Notes: generated by a model from the sequence alone, not told the origin. Shown: positions 1 to 7,379, counted from the stretch's first letter. The stretch: DNA of 9,046 bases from Hyphomonadaceae bacterium UBA4763 (GCA_002403455.1 DHHV01000155.1:6012-15057), one strand, 5' to 3'. Numbers and translations are program-made.

Positions 1-773
1 TGGCGCTCGCCCAAGTCGCTGGCCGGCGCGGGGGCAGATTCGGGCTTTGGAATTGGCGTGGCGGCGACGATCGGCGCAGGCGAGGCAGCCGATGGCGCTG
101 GTTCAGGCGCAATCACCGGTTTCGGCTTTTCGGGCAAATTCGGCAGCGCGAAAGGTCGCGCACGCGAGCCGTCAAACAAACTCGGATCGAGCAAGGTCTT
201 TGCTCCTCCTTCCGGCGCCGAGGTCTGCCGATTGATTTGCGGTCCAGGCGGCACAGCCTCACCGCGCGTCAATCGATCCAAGAGACTCTCGAGGATTTCG
301 GGCGACAAATCCTCGTAATAATCGTCATTGATCTGGATCATGGGCGCATTGACGCAAGCGCCAAGGCATTCGACCTCGATCCAGGAAAACTTTCCGTCAG
401 CGGTGACTTTGCCTTTCGGCCCGATCCGGCGTTTGCAGACGTCTTTTAAGTCCTCGGCGCCTCGCAACATGCAAGGCGTGGTCCCACAAAGCTGAATGAA
501 ATGTTTGCCGACCGGCTCGAGATTAAACATCGTGTAAAAGGTCGCAACCTCCAATACACGGATGGTCGGCATCTCTAATAAACGCGCCACTGCTTGAATA
601 GCGGGTTCACTTACCCAGCCTTCTTGTTTCTGGATCAACCACAGGACCGGAATAACGGCGGAGGCTTTGCGCGCCGGCGGGGATTTCTTCAGCCACCACT
701 CGACTTTGGCAAAAGTTGCCGGTGTGAACGCAAAGCGCTCAGGTTGAATGGCGGCAAGACGACGCACGCTCAT
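1..773 (-). CDS. nuoE: NADH-quinone oxidoreductase subunit E (partial, runs off left edge)
   Basis: This is the 24-kDa-type peripheral subunit of complex I, which carries the [2Fe-2S] cluster N1a next to the NADH-oxidising NuoF subunit. Reading the minus strand from ATG at 773 gives an open frame of 257 codons to the window edge, with no stop. The thioredoxin-like [2Fe-2S] ligands are visible as CGTTPC (C96, C101) and CLGAC (C136, C140), preceded by the helical N-terminal region with EVATFYTMFN near residue 75. After about residue 170 the protein continues into a low-complexity Pro/Ala/Lys-rich tail, longer than the roughly 160-residue E. coli protein; such tails are known in Rhizobiales NuoE. 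The start overlaps the nuoD stop in an ATGA, so translation is probably coupled. The C-terminus is outside the window. Confidence 0.96.
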   Translation of the reverse strand, partial: MSVRRLAAIQPERFAFTPATFAKVEWWLKKSPPARKASAVIPVLWLIQKQEGWVSEPAIQAVARLLEMPTIRVLEVATFYTMFNLEPVGKHFIQLCGTTPCMLRGAEDLKDVCKRRIGPKGKVTADGKFSWIEVECLGACVNAPMIQINDDYYEDLSPEILESLLDRLTRGEAVPPGPQINRQTSAPEGGAKTLLDPSLFDGSRARPFALPNLPEKPKPVIAPEPAPSAASPAPIVAATPIPKPESAPAPASDLGER

Positions 774-1978
774 CGGTCAATCTCCCCGAACACAATATCA
801 AGCGAACCGAGGATTGCCGAGACATCGGCCAGCATATGGCCGCGACACAGATGGTCCATCGCATGTAAATGTGCAAAGCCGGGCGCACGGATTTTTAACC
901 GGTAGGGCCTGTTAGATCCGTCCGCGACCAAATAAACCCCAAACTCGCCTTTTGGCGCCTCGACAGCGGCGTAAATCTCACCAGCCGGGACGTGAAAGCC
1001 TTCAGTATAGAGCTTAAAATGATGGATCAATGCTTCCATCGAGCGCTTCATTTCTCCTCGACGCGGCGGCGCGACCTTGCCGTCCGCGGTCATGACGGGC
1101 CCTTCCGGCATGCGTTGCACGCATTGGCGCATGATCCGCACCGATTGGCGCATTTCCTCCATGCGCAACAAATAACGATCATAACAATCGCTATTCTTGC
1201 CGACCGGCACGAGAAAATCCAATTCCGAATAGATTTCGTAGGGTTGAGAACGCCGCAAATCCCAGGCAAAGCCAGCGCCGCGCGCCATCACGCCCGTCAT
1301 TGCCCAGTCAAGCACATCCTTTTGTGGCACAACGCCAATATCAACATTGCGTTGTTTGAAAATCCGGTTCTCGGTCAGCAGGTCGGAAATATCATCGAGT
1401 ACTTTCGGGAAAGTCTCCGTAAAAGTAAAAATATCCTCGACCAACGCCGCCGGCAAATCTTGATGCACGCCGCCGGGACGAAAATAAGCCGCATGCATGC
1501 GACTGCCTGACGCGCGCTCATAAAAGACCATGAGTTTTTCACGCTCTTCAAAGCCCCACAAGGGCGGGGTCAGCGCGCCGACATCCATCGCTTGCGTCGT
1601 CACATTCAGCAAATGCGACAAAATCCGGCCGATCTCGCTATAAAGAACCCGAATGAATTGCGCGCGGCGCGGAACTTCCACGCCCAATAACCGCTCAATC
1701 GCCAGACAATAAGCATGCTCCTGGTTCATCGGCGCAACGTAATCCAGCCGATCAAAATAGGGCAGCGCCTGTAAATAGGTCTTATATTCGATTAACTTTT
1801 CGGTGCCGCGATGTAACAGGCCAATATGCGGCTCGACCCGCTCAACCACTTCGCCATCCAGATCAAGCACAAGTCGCAATACGCCATGCGCCGCCGGGTG
1901 TTGCGGCCCGAAATTGATGGAGAATTTGCGTCCGTCTTCTTCCGGCGCGTTTACGGTCAGACTGGTTTCGACGCTCAT
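770..1978 (-). CDS. nuoD: NADH-quinone oxidoreductase subunit D (49-kDa type)
   Basis: This is the 49-kDa subunit of complex I; with NuoB it forms the ubiquinone-binding pocket at the end of the Fe-S chain. The protein is 402 residues, normal for a stand-alone NuoD (E. coli has a NuoCD fusion). Family motifs are clear: FGPQHPAAHGVLRL near residue 23, HIGLLHRGTEKLIE near residue 52, and the ending DIVFGEIDR. The histidine and tyrosine of the quinone site are expected in the first motif block and around YFDRLDYVAPMNQEH (about residues 73-88). The ATG at 1978 overlaps the nuoC stop (ATGA) and its own TGA overlaps the nuoE ATG, so it sits in the middle of a translationally coupled operon. No anomalies were seen. 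Confidence 0.98.
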   Translation of the reverse strand: MSVETSLTVNAPEEDGRKFSINFGPQHPAAHGVLRLVLDLDGEVVERVEPHIGLLHRGTEKLIEYKTYLQALPYFDRLDYVAPMNQEHAYCLAIERLLGVEVPRRAQFIRVLYSEIGRILSHLLNVTTQAMDVGALTPPLWGFEEREKLMVFYERASGSRMHAAYFRPGGVHQDLPAALVEDIFTFTETFPKVLDDISDLLTENRIFKQRNVDIGVVPQKDVLDWAMTGVMARGAGFAWDLRRSQPYEIYSELDFLVPVGKNSDCYDRYLLRMEEMRQSVRIMRQCVQRMPEGPVMTADGKVAPPRRGEMKRSMEALIHHFKLYTEGFHVPAGEIYAAVEAPKGEFGVYLVADGSNRPYRLKIRAPGFAHLHAMDHLCRGHMLADVSAILGSLDIVFGEIDR

Positions 1979-2595
1979 TTTTGCTCTCGCGCCTTTTCAT
2001 CACCGGGGAGCGCTCGCACCATGCCCTCCCATGGGCTTTCAAAGTCAAAATTGCGGTATTCTTGCACCAACTTGACCGGCTCATAGACAACGCGCTGTTG
2101 TTCTGCGTCATAGCGCACCTCAACATGCCCGGTCAGCGGGAATTCTTTGCGCAGCGGAAAGCCTTCAAACCCGTAATCAGTCAAAATCCGTCGCAGATCC
2201 GGGTGGCCGCTGAAAATAACGCCATACATGTCGAAAGCTTCGCGTTCAAGCCAATTGGCGACCGGAAACAAATCGATCAAGCTTGGCGCCGTCTCCTCAA
2301 GTCCCAGCGCAATCTTCACGCGCACCCGCAGATTTTCGCGCATGGACAACAAATGATAGACAATCTCAAACCGCTGGCGCCGATCCGGCCAGTCCACGCC
2401 GCAGAGATCGATCAATTGATCAAATTTGCATAAGGGATGGTTACGCAGACCAGCGATCAAGTCGCGCACATAGGTCGCCTTTGACACCAAGGTCAGTTCG
2501 CCATGCGTAATTACGGCCTCGTCTATCCACGCTTCAAAGGCGCGCAGGACCGTATCCTTTAGCTCTTCTATCGCGGGGCGTTGCAGCGCGCTCAT
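1975..2595 (-). CDS. nuoC: NADH-quinone oxidoreductase subunit C (30-kDa type)
   Basis: This is the 30-kDa peripheral-arm subunit of complex I, which scaffolds NuoB and NuoD and carries no cofactor. The 206-residue product has the family signature WLEREAFDMYGV (about 115-126) followed by SGHPDLRRILTDYGFEG (about 129-145) and PLRKEFPL (147-154). It is encoded separately from nuoD, the usual alphaproteobacterial and mitochondrial-like arrangement. The start ATG overlaps the nuoB stop by four bases (ATGA at 2592-2595) and its stop overlaps the nuoD start in the same way. A charged C-terminal tail (GDEKAREQK) follows the conserved domain. Confidence 0.98.
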   Translation of the reverse strand: MSALQRPAIEELKDTVLRAFEAWIDEAVITHGELTLVSKATYVRDLIAGLRNHPLCKFDQLIDLCGVDWPDRRQRFEIVYHLLSMRENLRVRVKIALGLEETAPSLIDLFPVANWLEREAFDMYGVIFSGHPDLRRILTDYGFEGFPLRKEFPLTGHVEVRYDAEQQRVVYEPVKLVQEYRNFDFESPWEGMVRALPGDEKAREQK

Positions 2596-3140
2596 CGTTC
2601 TATAGTGCCTTCACGGCGGATTTTCTTTTGTAATTGCAAGACGCCGTAGACCAATGCTTCAGCCGTTGGCGGGCAGCCCGGGACATAGACATCGACGGGG
2701 ACGACGCGGTCGCAGCCGCGCACAACCGCATAAGAATAATGGTAATATCCGCCGCCATTGGCGCAAGACCCCATCGAGATGACATAACGCGGATTGGGCA
2801 TTTGGTCATAGACTTTGCGCAAAGCTGGCGCCATTTTATTGGTCAACGTGCCCGCAACGATCATCACATCGGACTGGCGCGGACTTGCGCGCGGCGCAAA
2901 GCCAAACCGCTCCAAGTCATAACGCGGCATGGATGCCTGCATCATCTCAACCGCACAACAGGCAAGACCAAAAGTCATCCACATCAATGACCCGGTTCTC
3001 GCCCATGTGATGAGATCGTCTGCAGCGGCAACGACAAATCCTTTATCTGTCATTTGCGCCGACAAGTCTTTGAAAAACGGATCCTCGCCCTGTTTTAGGC
3101 GCTCCGGATCGAATTGCTTGCCAGGGACGAGATCGACCAC
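2592..3140 (-). CDS. nuoB: NADH-quinone oxidoreductase subunit B (PSST type)
   Basis: This is the complex I subunit that holds the terminal [4Fe-4S] cluster N2, which hands electrons to quinone. The protein is 182 residues. The N2 ligands are visible as the adjacent pair C61-C62 in FGLACCAVEMM, C126 in SMGSCANGGGYYHYS, and C156 in VYVPGCPPTAEAL. The start is a GTG at 3140, three bases after the nuoA TAG; a GGAG about seven bases upstream, inside the end of nuoA, supports it. The stop overlaps nuoC. The N-terminal 30 residues before the core are poorly conserved, as expected for this subunit. Confidence 0.98.
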   Translation of the reverse strand: MVDLVPGKQFDPERLKQGEDPFFKDLSAQMTDKGFVVAAADDLITWARTGSLMWMTFGLACCAVEMMQASMPRYDLERFGFAPRASPRQSDVMIVAGTLTNKMAPALRKVYDQMPNPRYVISMGSCANGGGYYHYSYAVVRGCDRVVPVDVYVPGCPPTAEALVYGVLQLQKKIRREGTIER

Positions 3141-3143
3141 GCT

Positions 3144-3509
3144 CTACTCCCAATTGAGGGCGCCTTTGCGCCACTCATAGATAAGCCCAATCGTCAGCAT
3201 GCCGAAGAAAATCATCACAGAAAGATAGCCGGGCCAACCGAGACCTTCGATGGACAACACCCAAGGAAACAGAAAGGCGATCTCCAGGTCGAAAATAATC
3301 AACAAAATCGCGACGAGATAAAACCGCACATCAAATTTCAGTCGCGCATCGTCAAAAGCATTAAATCCGCATTCATAGGCGGATAATTTCTCCGAATCAG
3401 GGCTTTTTGGCGCAAAAATTGCTGAGGCAAGCATAAACGCTCCGCCTAATACAAAAGCGACACATAAGAATATCACGATCGGCAAATATTCGAGCAATAA
3501 CTCGCTCAT
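3144..3509 (-). CDS. nuoA: NADH-quinone oxidoreductase subunit A (ND3 type)
   Basis: This is the small membrane subunit of complex I, homologous to mitochondrial ND3. It is 121 residues with three predicted transmembrane helices at about 9-31, 63-83 and 88-110. The cytoplasmic loop carries the signature YECGF (45-49) with the conserved cysteine of the ND3 loop, and helix 2 contains FDLEIAFLFPW (73-83) with the membrane glutamate typical of the family. It is the first gene of the nuo cluster, three bases ahead of nuoB. The ATG at 3509 has only a weak G-rich ribosome-binding sequence (GGGGCGGG) upstream. The leader before it contains several inverted repeats that are described separately. Confidence 0.97.
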   Translation of the reverse strand: MSELLLEYLPIVIFLCVAFVLGGAFMLASAIFAPKSPDSEKLSAYECGFNAFDDARLKFDVRFYLVAILLIIFDLEIAFLFPWVLSIEGLGWPGYLSVMIFFGMLTIGLIYEWRKGALNWE

Positions 3510-3549
3510 TGCGCACCCGCCCCGATTTGATCAGCAAGCGCGGCAACAG

Positions 3550-3605
3550 CCGACCCGCAACGCCTTGCGAGTCGGACTTTCAAGGTCCGTTCCTGCCTAG
3601 GCAGG
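3550..3605 (-). repeat. Three consecutive inverted repeats in the nuoA leader
   Basis: Three inverted repeats lie side by side upstream of nuoA. The first (3550-3575) is CCGAC-c-CGCAA / TTGCG-a-GTCGG, with ten pairs of eleven and a four-base loop. The second (3573-3589) is CGGAC / GTCCG around a seven-base loop. The third (3592-3605) is a perfect 14-base palindrome, CCTGCCTAGGCAGG. They lie between the DUF6898-like gene and nuoA, so they may shape the nuo leader RNA or end upstream transcription. No U-rich run follows them on the minus strand, so a classical intrinsic terminator is not evident. Confidence 0.6.
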
Positions 3606-3634
3606 CAGCTAAACCCTTGGCTGAATCGCGTCAA
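3606..3634 (-). promoter_or_regulatory. Possible sigma-70-type promoter for the nuo operon
   Basis: On the minus strand TTGACG (3634-3629) is a good -35 box, followed after 17 bases by TAGCTG (3611-3606), a poor -10 box. If used, transcription would start near 3599 and leave a roughly 90-base 5' leader before nuoA that contains two inverted repeats. The -10 match is weak, so this is a tentative call. Confidence 0.3.
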
Positions 3635-3679
3635 CTGATCGCGGCGCCGCAGCATGTTATTTCGATGCGTAAAAATGTC

Positions 3680-3919
3680 TTATGCGCGCAAATCGAGGCC
3701 GATTGGCCCACGGGGAAATGGGGGCGGCTCCGGCGCCATGGCGGCGCTCCGGGGCCGTGGCGCATTGATCAATTTGGCGATTGCGATTTGCGCCAAAGCC
3801 TCGCGCGCGCCGGCCGCCGGGCCGATCGCTTGCGCTTCGCGGCCCGTTGCGGCGCAGACCGCGCTGCAGCGCATCCAGGCGCCGTCAATCACCCATTCGA
3901 GCAGGATTTCTCCCGGCAA
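3680..3919 (-). CDS. Small DUF6898-like protein
   Basis: This is a 79-residue protein of unknown function. The first 50 residues (GEILLEWVIDGAWMRCSAV near residue 3, then AATGREAQAIGPA and AIAKL) follow the pattern I know from alphaproteobacterial DUF6898 proteins (GE-hydrophobic-E-F, then A-TG-E-IVGPA, then a short helix with KL). A basic/proline-rich tail of about 28 residues follows. It begins 11 bases after the MarR-family gene on the same strand, so co-transcription is likely. The start is uncertain: TTG at 3919 is the only sensible start near the domain boundary, no ATG is available there, and no clear ribosome-binding site is visible. The family assignment is from memory of the motif, not from a search. 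Confidence 0.65.
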   Translation of the reverse strand: MPGEILLEWVIDGAWMRCSAVCAATGREAQAIGPAAGAREALAQIAIAKLINAPRPRSAAMAPEPPPFPRGPIGLDLRA

Positions 3920-3930
3920 ATGCGCGCGCT

Positions 3931-4431
3931 TTACAGGCGGAAGCGGACATGGTCCGTCCAGAACTGCTCCAGCCGTTGGGCGGTGCGATTCATCGTCGCC
4001 AGATCGTCGCGGCGGACCGAGGCGGTCGGCTCGAGCGCCGTCGCTTGGCGCTCAAACAGCGCGCGGATGCGTTCGGCGATAACTGTGCCTTTACTTGACA
4101 AGCGCAATTGTACTTGCCGCCGATCTACCCGCGAGCGGGTTTGCGTCACCAAATCAAGCTCGGTGAGCTTTTTTAAATTGTAGGAAACATTTGCGCCAGC
4201 AAACATCGCGCTGTCCTTCAGCGCGCCAGCCGTTGAAGAGCCCGCGCCAATGTGAAACAGCAATAGCGCCTGGACGCCGTTGATCTCGGTATTACCCGCC
4301 CGCTCCATTTCGTCTTCGACGACATCAAGCAAACGCCGATGCACGCGATCGATTAATTGCAGGCTACGCAGAAACTCACCGTGTAAATCATTCGCCGCCG
4401 CGTTCTGCGGCTGCTCCGCCAATCCAACCAT
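3931..4431 (-). CDS. MarR-family transcriptional regulator, LdtR-like
   Basis: This is a 166-residue winged helix-turn-helix regulator. Residues about 20-50 form the dimerisation helix. The region INGVQALLLFHIG (50-62) followed by ANVSYNLKKLTEL (80-92) is the DNA-reading part, and RSRVDRRQVQLRLSSKG (99-115) is the beta-hairpin wing. The ALLLxxIG...NVSYNLKKL pattern with a long N-terminal helix resembles alphaproteobacterial LdtR, which controls an L,D-transpeptidase in Liberibacter; the targets here are unknown. The ATG at 4431 is chosen over the upstream in-frame TTG at 4455 because AGGGG lies about seven bases before it, and because the TTG lies inside an inverted repeat that looks like an operator. 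The small DUF6898-like gene follows after 11 bases. Confidence 0.9.
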   Translation of the reverse strand: MVGLAEQPQNAAANDLHGEFLRSLQLIDRVHRRLLDVVEDEMERAGNTEINGVQALLLFHIGAGSSTAGALKDSAMFAGANVSYNLKKLTELDLVTQTRSRVDRRQVQLRLSSKGTVIAERIRALFERQATALEPTASVRRDDLATMNRTAQRLEQFWTDHVRFRL

Positions 4432-4449
4432 CTGACACCCCTGGTCGAT

Positions 4450-4464
4450 GGACAATTCATGTCC
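4450..4464. promoter_or_regulatory. Candidate operator upstream of the MarR-family gene
   Basis: GGACA-attca-TGTCC is a perfect inverted repeat with 5-bp arms and a 5-bp spacer, beginning 18 bases upstream of the regulator's ATG. MarR proteins commonly repress their own genes by binding such palindromes near the start, so this is a plausible autoregulatory site. The arms are short and chance occurrence cannot be excluded. Confidence 0.4.
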
Positions 4465-4514
4465 AGTTCGATCGAGGAATACGCGATTAAGGCTAAGGAA
4501 CTTCTAATAAGAAT

Positions 4515-5405
4515 TTAGGAATCGCCACGAATAAGGTTAATAATACCTGAAAAATCTTTACCAGATCCGTTATTTGCGGCAAAAAGTTGGTAAAGCGCTT
4601 CGGCCGCAGCGCCCATCGGCGTTGCGGCGCCAGCTTGCGCGGCCGCCTGTTGGGCCAGTTTCAGGTCCTTCAACATCATCGCGGCGGTAAATCCCGGCTC
4701 ATAGCCGCGATTGGCGGGCGACGCCGGCACCGGTCCTGGCACAGGACAATAAGAGGTCATCGACCAGCATTGGCCGGAGGCTTTCGACGATATGTCAAAG
4801 AAACGCTGTGGATCGAGCCCCAATTTCTCAGCCAAAACAAAAGCTTCGCAGGTGCCGATCATCGAAATGCCGAGCAGCATATTGTTGCAAATCTTGGCGG
4901 CTTGGCCAGCGCCGGCTGCGCCTGCATGAATAACGGCTTTGCCCATGGCTTTTAACACTGGCTCTGCTGCGGCAAAGGCGGTTTGCGTCCCACCGACCAT
5001 GAAGGTGAGCGTGCCGGCATTGGCCGCCGCCACGCCGCCCGAGACCGGCGCATCGACCATGGATAGGCCAGATTTCGTGGCGGCGAAGCCAACCCGCCGC
5101 GCCGTTTCAACGTCAATCGTCGAGCAATCAATTAAAGTTGCGCCGAGTTTGGCGTGCGCAAGCACGCCGTCATTTCCCAAATACACGGTCTCGACCTGCG
5201 GGCCGGCCGGCAACATGGTGACGACGATTTCGGCATTCTCCACGGCTTCCTGGATGCTCATCGCCTCGGCGCAGCCGGCGCGGACAGCGTTGGCGCGCGC
5301 ATCGCCGTTCAGATCAAAGGCGCGGACTTCAAAGCCGGCCTTGGCGAGGTTGGCGGCCATCCCGGCGCCCATGTGACCCAGTCCGATAAAAGCGACATCT
5401 TGCAT
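4515..5405 (-). CDS. mmsB: 3-hydroxyisobutyrate dehydrogenase
   Basis: This enzyme oxidises 3-hydroxyisobutyrate to methylmalonate semialdehyde with NAD in valine degradation. The 296-residue protein has the usual length. The N-terminal Rossmann fold starts with FIGLGHMGAGMAANLAKAG (6-24). The substrate loop is DAPVSGGVAAANAGTLTFMVGG (118-139, written in part), and the catalytic lysine is K171 in GQAAKICNNMLLG. The C-terminal helical domain contains MLKDLKLA and ends in NLIRGDS, as in bona fide HIBADH rather than the related tartronate semialdehyde reductases, though that distinction is not certain from reading alone. ATG at 5405 has AAGGAA about eight bases upstream. It lies 28 bases after the photolyase-family gene and is probably in its transcript. 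No other valine-pathway gene is in the window. Confidence 0.93.
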   Translation of the reverse strand: MQDVAFIGLGHMGAGMAANLAKAGFEVRAFDLNGDARANAVRAGCAEAMSIQEAVENAEIVVTMLPAGPQVETVYLGNDGVLAHAKLGATLIDCSTIDVETARRVGFAATKSGLSMVDAPVSGGVAAANAGTLTFMVGGTQTAFAAAEPVLKAMGKAVIHAGAAGAGQAAKICNNMLLGISMIGTCEAFVLAEKLGLDPQRFFDISSKASGQCWSMTSYCPVPGPVPASPANRGYEPGFTAAMMLKDLKLAQQAAAQAGAATPMGAAAEALYQLFAANNGSGKDFSGIINLIRGDS

Positions 5406-5433
5406 GAGCGTTTCCTTGTTTTATTCGTGGAGA

Positions 5434-6984
5434 TCATTTCCTCTTATCCACCGGGGGCAAGGCTGCAAGCGCCAATAAATCGGCGTCGGATTTGGGGCTT
5501 TTGCGGGGTTTGGCGGGGCGCGAACGCTGGCGGCTGGCATGGCGAACGACCAGTTTTTGGGTGATGTCGCGGGCCGATTGGCTGGTTTTTAGCGCGTGGA
5601 TGGCGTCTTTTGCGCGCCGGATAGCGCCCACATGCTCGACAATTGGAGCTGGATAAGCGTCATTAACGCGGCTCTTAAGCGCCAACAACGCGTCGTTATG
5701 CTCCCATGGCGCGTGGATAAAGGGCGTCGGCAGGTCCGCAATTTCAGGAACCCAGCGCCGGATAAACGCCCCATCGGGGTCCTGATCGTGCGATTGCTTG
5801 ACCGGATTATAAACCCGCATCGTGTTCATGCCGGTGACGCCCGATTGCATCTGAACTTGCGGATAGTGAATTCCGGGCTCGTAATCGACAAAGAGCCGCG
5901 CCAAAATTGGCGCAGAAAGGCGCCAATCGAGCCAAAGCGCGTAACTCGCAAAGGAAATAACCATCGCCCGCATGCGAAAATTGAGCCAACCGGTGGCGTT
6001 TAGGGCGCGCATACAGGCGTCGATGAACGGAAAACCGGTTTTTCCGGTCGCCCAGGCGTCCAAAAAGGCGGGCTCGGGCGGGGTGCGCGGGCGAATATCG
6101 TCAAATAAAGGATGCAAGGTTTTACTTTCGAGGCGCGGGGCGTCTTCCAATTTTTGCATGAAATGACAGCGCCAGGCGAGCCGGGCCTGGAAGGAGGCGA
6201 TCGAGCCGCGAAAAACCGGATCGTCGCGGTGGCGGAGCGCGGCGCGGGCGGCGGCTTGCGCCATTTCGCGCGAAGAGAGCGCCCCGATGGCGAGATAAGG
6301 CGACAGGCGCGAGCAGGCGTCAAAGGCGGTCAAAGGGCTTGACATTTCAACGCGGTAGCGGCGTCCGCGCGCGGCGAAAAAGCTGGCGGCGAGGGCGATG
6401 CCGGCGCGCCGGCCGCCGGTTTGCGCGAGCGGGCAAGGGTCTTCGGCGAGGCCTAAATCAGCGGCGGCGGGCGGGGCGCCGGGGTCGATATCGGGCAAGG
6501 CCGAGAGGACTGGCGCAGGTAAAACCGGTTGCGCCATGGTGTTTTTCCAGCGCGCCGCCCAGTCATCACGGCTGGGCAAGCGGCGGACGACGCCGGCTTG
6601 CGGGGTTTCAAGAAAGGCGATGCCGGCCCTTTTCGCCCATTTGGCGAGCGCCTGATCGCGACGATAAGTCCAGAGCCCGCCGGTTTCTTCATGCGCATGG
6701 ATCGCGTCAAGGCCAAATTGCTGGTGCAATTGGGCGAAAACCGCGATCGCCTCGCCCGTGCGGATTAGGAGATCGCCGCCGCGGGCGCGCAGCGAGGCGC
6801 GCAAATCAGCCAGACTTTCGACCATAAAGCGATATTGCCGGGCCGAATAATCGGGCTGGCGCCAGAGGTCCGGCTCAAGGATATACAGCGGCAGGACCGG
6901 GCGATTGCTGGCGACGGCGGCGCTTAAAGCGGCGTGGTCATGCACGCGCAGATCGCGCTTGAACCAAACGACCGCAATTCCCAT
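5434..6984 (-). CDS. Photolyase/cryptochrome-family FAD protein
   Basis: This is a 516-residue flavoprotein of the DNA photolyase/cryptochrome family, which uses blue light for pyrimidine-dimer repair or signalling. The N-terminal antenna domain begins VVWFKRDLRVHDHAAL (5-20). The FAD domain contains LSPYLAIGALS (227-237), TGFPFIDACMRALNATGW (316-333) and RVYNPVKQSHDQDPDGAFI (390-408). Two canonical class I blocks are changed: WREFY reads WRCHFMQKLE (271-280), and the segment that is usually D-x-D-xx-NNGGWQW reads DYEPGIHYPQVQMQSG (367-382), losing the usual Asn and Trp. I recall homologues sharing these changes, so this is probably a separate branch, and CPD photolyase activity should not be assumed. 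A Lys/Arg-rich tail ends the protein. It follows the DUF393 gene by 8 bases, with AGGAA before its ATG. Confidence 0.9.
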   Translation of the reverse strand: MGIAVVWFKRDLRVHDHAALSAAVASNRPVLPLYILEPDLWRQPDYSARQYRFMVESLADLRASLRARGGDLLIRTGEAIAVFAQLHQQFGLDAIHAHEETGGLWTYRRDQALAKWAKRAGIAFLETPQAGVVRRLPSRDDWAARWKNTMAQPVLPAPVLSALPDIDPGAPPAAADLGLAEDPCPLAQTGGRRAGIALAASFFAARGRRYRVEMSSPLTAFDACSRLSPYLAIGALSSREMAQAAARAALRHRDDPVFRGSIASFQARLAWRCHFMQKLEDAPRLESKTLHPLFDDIRPRTPPEPAFLDAWATGKTGFPFIDACMRALNATGWLNFRMRAMVISFASYALWLDWRLSAPILARLFVDYEPGIHYPQVQMQSGVTGMNTMRVYNPVKQSHDQDPDGAFIRRWVPEIADLPTPFIHAPWEHNDALLALKSRVNDAYPAPIVEHVGAIRRAKDAIHALKTSQSARDITQKLVVRHASRQRSRPAKPRKSPKSDADLLALAALPPVDKRK

Positions 6985-6992
6985 TCCAGTTC

Positions 6993-7379
6993 CTACGTCG
7001 CGCGCCGCGCCAATTGCTGCAAAAACGGGCGAAACAGCAAAAATAGCTCATAAAGCGGGTTGACCAAAGCCGCAAACACCCGCGAGCGCGACAATCCGGT
7101 CACGATCGGCCAGCCCAAGGCCATGCCCCAAGCGAGCGCAAAGGCCGGCGCGCCGCGCAAAATCCGCCCGTCCGGGTCCTGGACATGGAAATAACGCAGC
7201 AAATCCTCGCGCCGGACCGGATAGTTTGTGCCGGGCAGGGTCAAATCCTCGAACAACAACCGCTCATGCCGGTCGAGTTTTCTCAAGTAAGAAATTTCCT
7301 GCGCGCAGATCGGGCAAGCGCCGTCAAAGAACACCAGCGCTCGGCCTGATCGCGACGCCCTCTCTGTTGCCGCTTTCAT
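6993..7379 (-). CDS. DCC-family (DUF393) thiol-disulfide oxidoreductase-like protein
   Basis: This is a 128-residue protein of the DUF393/DCC family, whose name comes from the N-terminal DxxCxxC motif. Here it reads FFDGACPIC, with D19, C22 and C25, a thioredoxin-like redox pair. The middle has the family pattern DPDGRILRGAPAFALAWG (68-85), and the C-terminal part is hydrophobic (VNPLYELFLLFRPFL), possibly membrane-associated. The biochemical role of the family is not well established. The start is uncertain: ATG at 7379 is chosen because the domain begins soon after it, but an in-frame GTG at 7430 would add 17 residues, and neither has a convincing ribosome-binding site. The photolyase-family gene follows after only 8 bases, suggesting one transcript. 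Confidence 0.85.
   Translation of the reverse strand: MKAATERASRSGRALVFFDGACPICAQEISYLRKLDRHERLLFEDLTLPGTNYPVRREDLLRYFHVQDPDGRILRGAPAFALAWGMALGWPIVTGLSRSRVFAALVNPLYELFLLFRPFLQQLARRAT

Noticed and set aside
3527..3620. tRNA-Ser gene on the minus strand
   Set aside because: An anticodon-like arm and a variable-like arm are present, but there is no T-arm with GTTCGAATC, no matching acceptor stem and no proper D-loop.
3509..4183. Plus-strand 224-codon open frame opposite the regulator and the leader
   Set aside because: Arg/Ser/Ala-rich composition with no domain resemblance; it lies antisense to the convincing MarR and DUF6898-like genes.
4432..4455. TTG at 4455 as the start of the MarR-family regulator
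   Set aside because: The added eight residues are not conserved, the TTG lies within a palindrome, and ATG at 4431 has a better ribosome-binding sequence.
4502..4513. TTCT-aata-AGAA inverted repeat after mmsB as a terminator
   Set aside because: The stem is only four A/T-rich pairs and no U-run follows, too weak to call.
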